Assembly (NCBI RefSeq): GCF_014836635.1
Contig: NZ_JACSQL010000002.1
Location: 124,001 to 188,000, forward strand
Source of the DNA: Paenibacillus gallinarum
GTDB lineage: Bacteria > Bacillota > Bacilli > Paenibacillales > Paenibacillaceae
Reading direction: 5' to 3'
Length of the DNA: 64,000 bases
Program-made: the position numbers and the translations under genes
Notes under the pieces: generated by a model
Seen by the model: the letters and a program-made list of their open reading frames with translations, nothing else
The model's database searches: none
Told to the model about the DNA's origin: nothing
Shown here: in pieces, positions 54,238 through 63,916 of the stretch
Layout: every line of letters starts with the position of its first letter
Position numbering within the stretch: position 1 is the first letter of the stretch

Positions 54238-55845
54238 ATGAACCAAAGACTCACTAATCAACATAAATGGCTTTCTGTAATAAAGCTTTCCTTAGCGGCT
54301 TTTCTACTGTTCCTTACCGCTGCTTGTGGTAACTCGAACCAAGTGCTCAAAACGGAGACGAATACGTCCACACAAGCAGAAGGAAAGACCGGCGAAGCGG
54401 CAGAGGATACATCTCCGCTGGAAGTCAGCATCATGTCTATTACGCCAAATACGCCGCCAGCCGCGGATGACAATGTCATTAAACTTGCGATCGAGAAAGC
54501 GACGAATTCCAAGCTTACGATCCAGTGGGTATCGAACAATGCTTATGCTGATAAGCTGAACATTACACTAGCCTCTGGTAAGCTTCCTGAACTTACGATG
54601 ATTAACAATCCATTTTCTAGTACCTTCAGGTCATTGGCAAGGCAAGGCGCTCTATGGGATATTGCCCCATATATAAAGGACTATCCAAACCTTAGTAACG
54701 GTATCCCAGAAGGGGCGTGGGAACTCACCAAGATGGAAGATGGAGGTAACTACGGCATACCGCGTCCGCGTCCCGAAACCGGCGATTCCTTCTTCATTAT
54801 CCGCAAAGATTGGCTCGACAAGGTAGGGCTGCCGCTACCGACGACGACGGAAGAACTCTATGAGGTAATGAAAGCTTTCGTAGAACAAGATCCAGATGGC
54901 AATGGACAAAAGGACACAGTCGCACTTGCTGCGTACATTAATGCAAGTGATGTTGGATATGCAGGCAATATCAGTCCTGTGCTTGGAACAGTGGAATATT
55001 CTTTCACAGGAGTAAACGGGCATTGGAAGTGGGAAGGAAACGAGATGCAGTATACGGCTTTTCTGCCAGAGGTACGTGAGTCACTCGAATATTTAGCGAA
55101 GGCATATCAAGAAAAGCTGCTTCCTGAGGATTTGTTATCGCTGAAACTGAATGATACACGTGACTTGTTCCGCAGCGGTAAAGCTGGCATCGTGGTTGAT
55201 AAAGCGGGTACGGTTCATCAATACGCTGATCAGCTGAAAGAAGTGGATCCAGACTTCCAAATATCCGACTTTTATCCATTAACATCTATTAACGGATATA
55301 ATCCGAAAGGCTCTGGTTTCAATGGCATTTTATCCATTCCCAAAACGGTACCCGAAGCGAAAATGAAGCGCATTTTAAAGCTTGTTGATACTTGGATGAA
55401 TCCAGAAGTATTTGATATCCAAAAACACGGCATCGAGGGAGTCCATTATCAGTTGGTGGATGGCAAGAAGGTCGTAGACAAGGAAAAGCTGAAAAAGGAC
55501 AATGGCGGCGATTTTAACCAGATCGTCAATGTTATTGAAGGAGATTGGGATACGGCTGCTCCAACCGCAGATGAAAAGAAAGCCAATGAACTTTTCAAAA
55601 AGGTGGAGCAGGATCGAGTAGCAACAAGTGTGGGAGATATTGCTATTGGGCTGTATTCCCCGACAGGTGATTTGCTTCTGCCTGAGCTGGACAAGAAAAT
55701 TCAGGACTTGAAAAGCAAAATTATTCTCGGCAAGGAACCGATTTCCGCATGGGATGATTTTGTAGAGGAGACAAGTACAGACCCAGAAGTCATTAAAATG
55801 ATAGAGGAAATGACGGAGGCTTATAAGACGCGCTTGGGCAAATAG
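54238..55845 (+). CDS. Oligosaccharide-binding lipoprotein, LplA-like
   Basis: This 535-residue protein has a lipoprotein signal with lipobox TAAC (Cys30), a Ser/Thr/Glu linker and a large bilobal binding domain. Regions such as NYGIPRPRPETGDSFFIIRKDWLDK and the calcium-loop-like DPDGNGQKDTVAL are typical of the LplA/YtcQ group. The length fits this group, which is longer than MalE-type proteins. It lies 36 bases after the lyase gene and upstream of two LplB/LplC-type permeases. Uptake of unsaturated rhamnogalacturonan fragments is inferred from neighbours. Confidence 0.9.
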   Translation: MNQRLTNQHKWLSVIKLSLAAFLLFLTAACGNSNQVLKTETNTSTQAEGKTGEAAEDTSPLEVSIMSITPNTPPAADDNVIKLAIEKATNSKLTIQWVSNNAYADKLNITLASGKLPELTMINNPFSSTFRSLARQGALWDIAPYIKDYPNLSNGIPEGAWELTKMEDGGNYGIPRPRPETGDSFFIIRKDWLDKVGLPLPTTTEELYEVMKAFVEQDPDGNGQKDTVALAAYINASDVGYAGNISPVLGTVEYSFTGVNGHWKWEGNEMQYTAFLPEVRESLEYLAKAYQEKLLPEDLLSLKLNDTRDLFRSGKAGIVVDKAGTVHQYADQLKEVDPDFQISDFYPLTSINGYNPKGSGFNGILSIPKTVPEAKMKRILKLVDTWMNPEVFDIQKHGIEGVHYQLVDGKKVVDKEKLKKDNGGDFNQIVNVIEGDWDTAAPTADEKKANELFKKVEQDRVATSVGDIAIGLYSPTGDLLLPELDKKIQDLKSKIILGKEPISAWDDFVEETSTDPEVIKMIEEMTEAYKTRLGK

Positions 55846-55880
55846 CCCAAGTTTTCTTATGAGTCAGGAGGGGGATGGAG

Positions 55881-56885
55881 ATGAAGCCGATACATACGCG
55901 CAGTCTTGCTTATAGAAAACAGAACTCGCAGAAGGAGCGCGCAGCAGGAGAACGCAAACAAAAGTTTTCCTTGATGAAGTGGACTAAGCTTTCAGGCAGG
56001 TTTAGGCGCAGCCGTTCGCTATATTTGCTCGCTCTTCCAGGAATATTATTTTTCTTTGTATTTAAGATCATGCCGATGTGGGGTGTTCTGATTTCCTTCC
56101 AGGATTTTTCTCCTTACGCGGGGTTTTGGAACAGTCCGTGGGTAGGGCTCAAACATTTTGAACATTTTTTCTCGCGAGATGACTTCATGCAGCTGTTCCG
56201 CAACACGCTTGCCATCAATATGCTCAGTCTTGTCTTCTTCTTTCCATTGCCGATACTGCTGTCACTGATGCTAAATGAGCTGCGCAGTATCGCGTACAAA
56301 CGAGTGATACAGACAGTCATATACCTGCCGCACTTCTTGTCTTGGGTTATTATTGCTGCACTTACTTTCTTGTTGCTTGGAAAAGGGGATGGGCTGATCA
56401 ACGAATTGCTTGTTCTTACAGGCAGGCCGCGAATCGATTTTCTAACTGATCCAGATCTGTTCTGGATCAACATTACACTGCAATCCATATGGAAGGAAGC
56501 GGGTTGGGGAACGATTGTGTTTCTCGCGGCAATGGCTAGTGTGAACCCTGCAATCTATGAAGCAGCAAATATCGACGGCGCAGGCCGTTTTCGGAAAATG
56601 TGGCATGTAACGCTGCCGGGCATTCGCGGTGTCATTGTTATTTTGTTCATTTTACGTCTTGGAGACATGATGGATGTAGGCTTCGAGCAAATCTTCCTTA
56701 TGTATAACGGAGCTGTAGCGGAAGTGGCTGAGGTGTTCGATACGTACGTATATCGTACAGGAATCCAGCAGGGCCAGTTTAGCTACAGTACAGCAGCTGG
56801 GTTGTTCAAATCGGTTGTTGGCGTAATCCTCGTCGTTGCCGCGAACCGAATTGCAAAGAAATTTGGCGAAGAAGGTGTATTTTAG
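55881..56885 (+). CDS. ABC transporter permease, LplB-like
   Basis: ATG 55881 is well spaced from AGGAGGGGG; ATG 55875 is too close. The 334-residue protein has a basic N-terminal region of about 45 residues and six spans. The EAA loop EAANIDGAGRFRKMWHVTLP lies near residue 230. With the next gene it makes the membrane channel of an Lpl-type importer. A damaged partial copy exists at 50620-50746. Confidence 0.93.
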   Translation: MKPIHTRSLAYRKQNSQKERAAGERKQKFSLMKWTKLSGRFRRSRSLYLLALPGILFFFVFKIMPMWGVLISFQDFSPYAGFWNSPWVGLKHFEHFFSRDDFMQLFRNTLAINMLSLVFFFPLPILLSLMLNELRSIAYKRVIQTVIYLPHFLSWVIIAALTFLLLGKGDGLINELLVLTGRPRIDFLTDPDLFWINITLQSIWKEAGWGTIVFLAAMASVNPAIYEAANIDGAGRFRKMWHVTLPGIRGVIVILFILRLGDMMDVGFEQIFLMYNGAVAEVAEVFDTYVYRTGIQQGQFSYSTAAGLFKSVVGVILVVAANRIAKKFGEEGVF

Positions 56886-56900
56886 GAAAGGAGTGCCTAG

Positions 56901-57758
56901 ATGGGGGATCGTCTATTTCGTATCACAAACGGTGTATTGTTGGGATTGGTTGGTCTGCTTATGTTGTTGCCGTTTTATTATGTAGCTGTTGTATCGGTTA
57001 CCGATCCGGCTGAGTATGTGCAGCAGAAGCTTATCTTGTTTCCGACCGACTGGTCTTTCGATGCTTATCATTATTTGATTTCTACGCCAGCCTTTGCTCG
57101 TTCCATTGGAAATAGCATATTTTTAGCCGCGGTCGGTACGGTACTCGCCCTGATTGTATCCTCTTCTCTCGCTTATGCCCTGTCGAAGAAACATTTCGTA
57201 GGAAGAAAGCCAATTATGCTAGTTATTTTATTGACTATATTATTTAGCCCAGGCATTATCCCGCAGTATATGCTCATTCGCGAGCTCAATCTAATAGACA
57301 GTTTGTGGGCACTTATTATCCCGGCGCTTGCTAATGGATGGAATGTGCTGTTGATGAAAAACTTTTTTGACAGCATCCCGGACGAACTTGCGGAATCTTC
57401 TTTCATCGACGGCTGCGGAGATATCCGCACCTGGCTGTACATTATTATTCCGTTGTCGTTGCCAGCGCTGGCGGCGTTCGGGTTATTTTATGCGGTTGGA
57501 TTCTGGAATCAATATTTTCTAGCACTCATATATTTGAATGATTCGGCAAAATGGCCGATCCAGGTGCTGCTGCAAAGTATGCTGCTGAGCGGGAACTATA
57601 CGGATCTTGGCAGTACTAGCGGTTATGTGCAGCCTCCTCCGAGCCAGATGCTTAAGATGGCTTCGGTTATGATTGCCAGCATTCCTATTATTATCGTTTA
57701 TCCGTTTTTGCAGAAGCACTTTGCCAAAGGGGCTATGGTAGGCTCTGTAAAAGGATAG
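56901..57758 (+). CDS. ABC transporter permease, LplC-like
   Basis: This 285-residue, six-span permease has the loop ESSFIDGCGDIRTWLYIIIP near residue 173; the usual EAA is ESS here, a common LplC-type variation. It ends in the HFAKGAMVGSVKG tail typical of this group. GAAAGGAG precedes ATG 56901. No ATPase gene follows, so a shared MsmX-like ATPase must energise it. Confidence 0.93.
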   Translation: MGDRLFRITNGVLLGLVGLLMLLPFYYVAVVSVTDPAEYVQQKLILFPTDWSFDAYHYLISTPAFARSIGNSIFLAAVGTVLALIVSSSLAYALSKKHFVGRKPIMLVILLTILFSPGIIPQYMLIRELNLIDSLWALIIPALANGWNVLLMKNFFDSIPDELAESSFIDGCGDIRTWLYIIIPLSLPALAAFGLFYAVGFWNQYFLALIYLNDSAKWPIQVLLQSMLLSGNYTDLGSTSGYVQPPPSQMLKMASVMIASIPIIIVYPFLQKHFAKGAMVGSVKG

Positions 57759-57807
57759 TTGAACTAGAATAGTGAATTAAATAGAGAGAGAAAGGAGGCG
57801 AGCATGA

Positions 57808-60399
57808 TTGAATTTACAAAAACCCGTTAGTCTTCGTTGGCTGAAGGAGCCGGCGAAGATGCCGGTCGGCGTGACATGGGGAATTCCATGGAGGGAAGGC
57901 GAGCTTACCCGGGAAGAGCCAATATCGCTCCGGGATAGCAAAGGGATCGAGGTGCCGGTGCAAAGCTGGGCAACGGCCTATTGGCCGGATCGCAGCGTCA
58001 AATGGACTGCACATGCAGCTGTAGTGGGAACCGGCTGTGACACGGAAGGTAGCAGCAGCTATACGATTGCCAAGGGCGAGACTACTGAATCAGCTCATAA
58101 GATTACCGTGGAAGAGACGGATACTTCCTTCGTCATTGATACGGGGATCATCAAATGCGAGGTTGCTAGACAAGGTTCCACTCTGATTCAGTCCATTATC
58201 CGCAGCGGGATTGAACTGTGCAGTCATGGGGAGCTAGTCTGCATCAAGGAATTGATATCATCGGAAGCCGCAGGCGTGAGGGTTGTTCGTGAAGAGAAGT
58301 TTCATAGCATTATCAGTAAAACCGTCGTGGAACAGGATGGTCCCATCCGGGCTGTCGTCAAACTAGATGGCAAGCATCGCAGCACGTCAGGAGATCTTGA
58401 ATGGCTGCCCTTTACCATTCGTCTTTATTTCTATGCTGGGCAGGAAACGATTCGTATCGTCCATACATTGCTCTATGATGGAGATCCCAATGAAGACTAC
58501 ATCAAAGGAGTCGGTATTGCTTTTTCCGTTCCGATGAGAGGACCGTTATATAACCGCCATGTCCGGTTTGCGGGCGACAGCGGTTATTTCAGCGAATCAC
58601 CTAAGACGCTGCATACAAGGCGTACCCAAGGGAAATATCGTGAGCTGTTTGAAAAACAAACGAAGGGTGAAAATGTGTATTTTCATCCTGAAGAGGATGC
58701 TTATTTTATAGGCTTACTGCATGACTCTGCTACATGGGATGATTTTAAGCTCGTGCAAGACAGTGCCGAACATTATAGGATCTCGAAGCGGACAAAAGAG
58801 GAGTGTTGCTGGCTAAAGGCAGTAGACGGGCGGCATTCCGGTGGACTCGGCTTTATTGGGAGTGAAGGCGGTGGAATTGTAGCAGGCCTGCGGAATTTTT
58901 GGCAAAAGTGCCCGGCAGGACTGGAACTTACTCATACGTCACGGGATCAGGCTTCTTTTACCGTTTGGTTTTGGTCACCAGATGCACCTGCTATGGATCT
59001 GCGTCATTATGATACGGAAACACATGTTGAATCTTCCTATGAAGGAGCTGAAGAGCTAAGAGCAACTCCTTATGGGATTGGTAATACGAGTGAGTTGATG
59101 TTGTGGTGCGTTTCCAAAACACCCGGGACAGAACTGCTGGAAAAGATGACAGCTGAACTTCAATCTCCTTCGCTGCTTGTATGTGAGCCTGCCTATTTGC
59201 ATGAAGTGCGTGCTTTCGGTATATGGAGTCTTCCTGATCGAAGCTCCCCTTCAAAAGCTTATTTGGAGGATCAACTGGATGGTGTTGCGGCATTCTATCA
59301 GCGGGAAGTTCAGCAACGGGGCTGGTATGGCTTTTGGGATTATGGGGATTTCATGCACAGCTACGATCCTGTCCGCCATGTATGGAATTACGATCTGGGA
59401 GGTTGTGCCTGGCAGAATACGGAGCTTGTGCCGAATATGTGGTTGTGGGTTCTCTTTCTACGTTCCGGAAGAGAAGATCTGTTTCGTCTCGCCGAAGCGA
59501 TGACTAGGCATACAAGCGAGGTCGATGTTTATCATTTTGGAGAGTATGCAGGTCTTGGTTCTCGTCATAACGTGGTCCACTGGGGATGTGGCTGCAAGGA
59601 AGCACGCATTGGGATGGCGGGACTCCACCGGTATTACTATTATTTGACGGCTGATGAACGGATTGGTGATATCATGGACGAAGTTAAGGATTCAGATTAT
59701 ACAACGGTCCATCTCGACCCAATGCGTGCTTATTTTCCGAAGGACGAGCATCCAACACATATCCGGGTGGGCCCGGATTGGGCAGCATTCAGTTCCAACT
59801 GGATGACGAGATGGGAGCGTTATGAGGATACCGCTTATCGAGACAAAATCCTTACTGGCATTGATAGCATCAAAGCAGCAAGGTACGGTCTGATCTCTGG
59901 ACCTACTTATGGATACGATCCGAACACGGCCCGTTTAACACCGATGGGCGACGACAATTGGGGTCGCCATTTGATGATTTGTATGGGAGCACCGCAGGTA
60001 TGGTTCGAATTGGCTGACTTGCTGAAAGATCCGATGTGGGAACAAATGATGGCTGAATTCGGCGTCTACTACAACATGTCACAGGAACAGAAAGATACCA
60101 TCACCTTTGGTGAGGTTAGTACGAATCGTTTTGCACATCCCGTACTTAGCATTGCGATGGCTGCTTTTGGCGCGTACTACAAGCAGGACAGGTCCACCGC
60201 TGAGCATGCATGGTCCATTTTGCTGGACAACTCCTATACTCGTGTTCAATTGCAGGAGGAAGCAGTGCAGGTTGTGCATGTTGGGCCGCTTGAAGAAATC
60301 GATTGGATTAACACGAACGAAGCCGCTCAGTGGTCACTCAACACGATAATTAGTCTAGCCCTTATAGCGGAGCATTTACCGGAGATACCCCGAACCTGA
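57808..60399 (+). CDS. YetA/PL26-like exo-rhamnogalacturonan lyase family protein
   Basis: TTG 57808 lies nine bases after GGAGG; an ATG four bases earlier opens only an eight-codon frame. The 863-residue protein has no signal peptide, so it is probably cytosolic. Its N-terminal RIFT-like beta region begins LRWLKEPAKMPVGVTWGIPW. A beta-sandwich middle and an alpha/alpha-barrel C-terminal half (about 470-860) follow, the arrangement of PcRGLX/YetA proteins (PL26). B. subtilis yetA also lies near lplABC. It would shorten imported rhamnogalacturonan fragments from one end. Confidence 0.82.
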   Translation: MNLQKPVSLRWLKEPAKMPVGVTWGIPWREGELTREEPISLRDSKGIEVPVQSWATAYWPDRSVKWTAHAAVVGTGCDTEGSSSYTIAKGETTESAHKITVEETDTSFVIDTGIIKCEVARQGSTLIQSIIRSGIELCSHGELVCIKELISSEAAGVRVVREEKFHSIISKTVVEQDGPIRAVVKLDGKHRSTSGDLEWLPFTIRLYFYAGQETIRIVHTLLYDGDPNEDYIKGVGIAFSVPMRGPLYNRHVRFAGDSGYFSESPKTLHTRRTQGKYRELFEKQTKGENVYFHPEEDAYFIGLLHDSATWDDFKLVQDSAEHYRISKRTKEECCWLKAVDGRHSGGLGFIGSEGGGIVAGLRNFWQKCPAGLELTHTSRDQASFTVWFWSPDAPAMDLRHYDTETHVESSYEGAEELRATPYGIGNTSELMLWCVSKTPGTELLEKMTAELQSPSLLVCEPAYLHEVRAFGIWSLPDRSSPSKAYLEDQLDGVAAFYQREVQQRGWYGFWDYGDFMHSYDPVRHVWNYDLGGCAWQNTELVPNMWLWVLFLRSGREDLFRLAEAMTRHTSEVDVYHFGEYAGLGSRHNVVHWGCGCKEARIGMAGLHRYYYYLTADERIGDIMDEVKDSDYTTVHLDPMRAYFPKDEHPTHIRVGPDWAAFSSNWMTRWERYEDTAYRDKILTGIDSIKAARYGLISGPTYGYDPNTARLTPMGDDNWGRHLMICMGAPQVWFELADLLKDPMWEQMMAEFGVYYNMSQEQKDTITFGEVSTNRFAHPVLSIAMAAFGAYYKQDRSTAEHAWSILLDNSYTRVQLQEEAVQVVHVGPLEEIDWINTNEAAQWSLNTIISLALIAEHLPEIPRT

Positions 60400-60439
60400 A
60401 AAGGAAGATCATACAGTGCTTAAGGAGTGAGGGAATAAG

Positions 60440-61144
60440 ATGAGCGTATTAATTCCAAAGGAATGGAGCCTCATTTATGAGAATCGCCTGGCATCCCCTG
60501 AAGAAGTGAAATCATTTCGGATGGAAGGTGAAGGAGCTGTTACCTTTCCAATGAAACGAATGAGACTGGAGAGCGTAAGGGACCACAAAGAAGGGCAAAA
60601 GGCGAACCTGGTATTCTGGTGTGAGAAAGAGTTTCCGGCCGATGTAGCAGTGGCTTGGGATTTTTGGCCGATTCGGGAGCCGGGACTTGCCATTTTGTTT
60701 TTCTCTGCTTCGGGCGAAGGAGACAAAGATCTATTTGATCCTTCCCTTCCTGTACGAACTGGCGAATACGATCAGTACCATCATGGTGCAATGAACGCTT
60801 TGCATGTTAGTTATTTTCGTAGAATGTGGCAGGAGGAACGTAGATTTCATACGTGCAATTTGCGTAAAAGCTATGGATTCCACCTCGTTGCACAAGGTGC
60901 CGACCCTATTCCTTCCGTGCTTGACAGTGATGGGCCGTACCGGATGCTTGTGGTTAAACAGGGTTCCAAGATCACATTTGCTGTTAATGATCTGCCAATA
61001 TTTACGTGGGAGGACGACGGCGTTACTTACGGTCCATTACTAGGAGGCGGCAAAATCGGATTTCGGCAGATGGCACCATTTATAGCGGAGTATAGCAATT
61101 TGGAGGTATATGGCCTCCTACGTGAGGGCAGTAACGAACATTAA
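60440..61144 (+). CDS. DUF1961 family protein, YesU-like
   Basis: This 234-residue single-domain protein has a concanavalin-like beta-jelly-roll pattern (GKIGFRQMAPFIAEYSNLEVYG at the end, AWDFWPIREPGLAILFFSA in the middle). No signal peptide is visible. B. subtilis YesU, a DUF1961 protein, lies in the rhamnogalacturonan gene cluster, so the association is conserved; its activity is not settled to my knowledge. It is the last gene of the operon, and a fragment of its 3' end persists at 50747-50830. Confidence 0.82.
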   Translation: MSVLIPKEWSLIYENRLASPEEVKSFRMEGEGAVTFPMKRMRLESVRDHKEGQKANLVFWCEKEFPADVAVAWDFWPIREPGLAILFFSASGEGDKDLFDPSLPVRTGEYDQYHHGAMNALHVSYFRRMWQEERRFHTCNLRKSYGFHLVAQGADPIPSVLDSDGPYRMLVVKQGSKITFAVNDLPIFTWEDDGVTYGPLLGGGKIGFRQMAPFIAEYSNLEVYGLLREGSNEH

Positions 61145-61198
61145 ATTCACTGCTTACACTATTGATTCAAGTGAATATCATCTACTTTTCATAGATTT

Positions 61199-61237
61199 AA
61201 GCCTCGGAGAAGTTCTGTTTCTCAGGAGGCTTTTTTT
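61199..61237 (+). terminator. Terminator of the rhamnogalacturonan operon
   Basis: AAGCCTC pairs with GAGGCTT, with an inner AGAA/TTCT pair, followed by a long T run. Confidence 0.88.
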
Positions 61238-61648
61238 ATTTTGTAAAAAATATTTGTTTCCTCTACAAATTAAGCGGCATTATGCCGATATAAAAAAGTG
61301 GAGATTTTTCTCTTTAATTTCAATTTTATGAATTCGATCCTAGTCTCGGCTGCATAGGAATGGTCAGACAATGAAATAAGAAAATACTTACACGCGGACC
61401 CACTTTTACATTGGTTTCTCTTTCTCTGTAAAAGAAGTCGGCTTTTTTGTGTCTTAAGTGAATAAACTAGTATTTAGCTTTATATACCTTTTAAAACCAT
61501 TAGTACAAATAGTTAACTGGGAATTTTAATGACGAAGACCTATATATTTGATATCCTATAGGAAGCTTTTACTTCAATTACCTTATTTTTGGTTAAAATT
61601 ACATATGATCCTTAGCATGATAATAAAACGTATAAATTTGGCATAATG
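61238..61648. other. Intergenic region before the sigma factor gene
   Basis: No gene was found. A hairpin CTTTTACA/TGTAAAAG around 61403-61434, with further pairing outside and TTTTTT after GTCGGC, looks like a second terminator. Otherwise the stretch is AT-rich and featureless up to the ECF promoter. Confidence 0.5.
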
Positions 61649-61676
61649 TTGCAACAATTTTATATTGTGGCACGTC
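61649..61676 (+). promoter_or_regulatory. ECF-type promoter, probably autoregulatory
   Basis: TTGCAAC (61649-61655), a 17-base spacer and CGTC (61673-61676) fit the AAC/CGT pattern of ECF sigma promoters in Bacillales. It stands about 30 bases before the sigma factor's GTG start. Confidence 0.5.
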
Positions 61677-61706
61677 AGTAAAGATACAAGGAGAGGGGGA
61701 TCCTTT

Positions 61707-62252
61707 GTGGTAGAGCAGGGACTCATCAGAGCCGCTCAATCAGGCGATCGCGACGCTTTAATTACCCTATTGAGAGATATAGAACAGCACGTCTACAAAA
61801 CTGCTTATTATATTTTAAATAATGAACAAGATGCACTAGACGCTGCACAAGAAGCACTTATCAGAATATATACCAAGATCAACTCGTACGAAGAAAAAGC
61901 ACAGTTTAAAACGTGGGTACAGCGTATAGTAACAAATATTTGTATAGATAAATTCAGAAGAACAAAGCCTACGGTTTCGATTGATGAACATGAGATGATA
62001 TTTGAGGGTCGTCAAGATGTAGAACATGAAGTGATGCTTACTTACGTTTCACAAGATGTACAAGAGGCGATCAGCCAACTTCCAGAGCATCATCGCACGG
62101 TTATTGTACTCAGGTATTTGCAAGAACTCTCTTACAACGAAATTGCAGATTGTTTGGATCTGCCACTGAATACGGTAAAATCTTATTTATTTAGGGCTAG
62201 ACAGCAATTGCAAAATCTATTACAGGAGTATCAGAAAGGTGGTGTAACGTAG
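61707..62252 (+). CDS. ECF-type RNA polymerase sigma factor
   Basis: GTG 61707 is spaced seven bases from GGGGG; ATG 61665 is in frame but precedes the probable transcription start. The 181-residue protein has region 2 (VYKTAYYILNNEQDALDAAQEALIRIYTKI, then FKTWVQRIVTNICIDKFR) and region 4 (LPEHHRTVIVLRYLQELSYNEIA). No sigma3 or sigma1 is present, so it is an ECF factor, near the SigW/SigX group. The next gene follows its stop without a gap and encodes its anti-sigma partner. Confidence 0.93.
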   Translation: MVEQGLIRAAQSGDRDALITLLRDIEQHVYKTAYYILNNEQDALDAAQEALIRIYTKINSYEEKAQFKTWVQRIVTNICIDKFRRTKPTVSIDEHEMIFEGRQDVEHEVMLTYVSQDVQEAISQLPEHHRTVIVLRYLQELSYNEIADCLDLPLNTVKSYLFRARQQLQNLLQEYQKGGVT

Positions 62253-63611
62253 ATGAGATGCCAAGAGGTGGTAGAGCGTATGCACCGATATATTGATCAT
62301 GATCTGAATGATAAAGAGAAAGAAGAGTTATTAGCACATATAAAAACATGCGAAAGCTGCTCTGAAAAGTTTCAAATTCTTCAAAAACTATCTCACGATC
62401 TCGAAAAATTGCCGGATGTATCTCCTCCGTTCAGCTTGGTAGATCGAATTATGCCACAGCTTGATGAGATAGATCGAGGTCGTAAGGAGCAAGGCAGCAC
62501 CATTCAAGAAATGAAAAAAGAGGATAATATGATACCTCTGTCTGTGCATACAGGAAATGCTTCAAGAAGTTTTAGGAAGACCCGATTGGGACGAATACTT
62601 ATGGGTACAGCAGCGGCAGCTGTAGTTCTTGGTGTTGCTGTATATCAACATCAGCCGCAAGAATTAAATCAGGCGGAGATTGATAAGAATTACAGCTTAA
62701 ATGAGCTCGGACCGAGCACAGTAACGGGAAGTGGCGGGGGAGTTCAGGAAGAAGAAAATATGATCTCTCCTCAACCTGTTGATGAGAAGCCGGGACTAGA
62801 GCAACCTAATGCTGAGATGACTCCTGAAGCGAATTCGCAAGCAAATCCGAATGTGGACGCAGCGCAGCCGGCACCCGCTAGTGAGCCAGTAAATCAGGAT
62901 GGATCCAGGTCAATCACTTCTGATCCTGATAAATCCAAGTCTGTTTCTCCTGAACCCGCTGCGCCAATAGAGGCTCCATCATCTGATAAGGGAACAGTAC
63001 CGAATTCTTCATTAGATAAAAATAATGATAAATCTGCACCTTCACCAAACAATTCGGTTTCTCCAGGTACTTCTAACAAGAAAGATGAGAGTCCAAAAAC
63101 GGACAGCAAAGGAAATAACCCTAAACAAGATCCTGCTTCACAAAAAACTCCAACAGAAACAGATAAGGTACTGGTTCCTGATACAAGTGTTACCAGCACA
63201 GAGAGTGAAGAGCCGCTCAGCAGTGATGATACTTCAAGCATAAGTATGCTCTCGCTGGATGAAAATTTCCCGAGTCTAGCTACTTCGGTCTCGCCGAAAT
63301 GGCTTTCCCCCGATGGACTTTACTTGGTAGGTTATAAAGACAGCAAATTGAGTGTGTATCGTCTGGACGGGACAAAGAAAGACCAAAGAACACTTTTGCA
63401 AGAGATTGAGATTCAATCTACTTTCGTAAAAGGTAGCTGGTCAGATGATAGTTTGACCTATCATTATGAAGTAGAACTGGACGGAAAAACGACGAAACAT
63501 AGTTATGCCGTTACGAAGGAAGATCAAAAAACAGACGAAAAGATAGAAGACAAGAGCACCACCAATCCTTCTTCGCAAACTGAAACACAATCCACCGACA
63601 ACAAGAGGTAG
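62253..63611 (+). CDS. Transmembrane zinc-binding anti-sigma factor
   Basis: This 452-residue protein has an N-terminal ZAS domain with HIKTCESC (HxxxCxxC, residues 30-37). A helical linker and one membrane span (about 114-132) follow. The extracellular region of about 320 residues is extremely rich in Pro, Ser, Asn, Lys and Asp (140-340). A small beta-like end domain (about 350-425) has the pattern PKWLSPDGLYLVGYKDSKLSVYRLDG. The zinc module would hold the sigma factor at the membrane until a signal triggers release. The long disordered stalk may span the cell wall. Confidence 0.9.
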   Translation: MRCQEVVERMHRYIDHDLNDKEKEELLAHIKTCESCSEKFQILQKLSHDLEKLPDVSPPFSLVDRIMPQLDEIDRGRKEQGSTIQEMKKEDNMIPLSVHTGNASRSFRKTRLGRILMGTAAAAVVLGVAVYQHQPQELNQAEIDKNYSLNELGPSTVTGSGGGVQEEENMISPQPVDEKPGLEQPNAEMTPEANSQANPNVDAAQPAPASEPVNQDGSRSITSDPDKSKSVSPEPAAPIEAPSSDKGTVPNSSLDKNNDKSAPSPNNSVSPGTSNKKDESPKTDSKGNNPKQDPASQKTPTETDKVLVPDTSVTSTESEEPLSSDDTSSISMLSLDENFPSLATSVSPKWLSPDGLYLVGYKDSKLSVYRLDGTKKDQRTLLQEIEIQSTFVKGSWSDDSLTYHYEVELDGKTTKHSYAVTKEDQKTDEKIEDKSTTNPSSQTETQSTDNKR

Positions 63612-63721
63612 CTTCTGAATAATAATCTAATACGAATAGACAATAGCAAAAATGATAATCATCATGAAAATAGAGTCATCATTCAGGCACCATAAACACC
63701 TGATATGAATATGTATAAGGT

Positions 63722-63741
63722 AACTCCTTATACGGAGTTTT
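63722..63741 (+). terminator. Small terminator after the sigma/anti-sigma operon
   Basis: AACTCC pairs with GGAGTT, followed by TTTAAG. An alternative hairpin GTATAAGG/CCTTATAC overlaps it, so two exclusive folds are possible. Confidence 0.45.
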
Positions 63742-63824
63742 TAAGAAAGGCGTCGTATGACCGCGGGCCGAATGGTATCTAGAGCCATTTTTCGGACCTT
63801 CGTTTATATAGATGCGTAGACATG

Positions 63825-63875
63825 GGGACCTGGTTCTGCTTGAAATTAGCAGAACAGGTCCCTTTGTTGTTTCTT
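63825..63875 (+). terminator. Terminator upstream of holA
   Basis: GGGACCTGGTTCTGCT pairs with AGCAGAACAGGTCCC with one mismatch, followed by T-rich TTTGTTGTTT. The rest of the gap 63612-63916 holds only hairpin sequence. Confidence 0.8.
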
Positions 63876-63916
63876 GGATTTCTGATAGGATAGAAGGGAT
63901 GGAGGTGTGTACGTGA

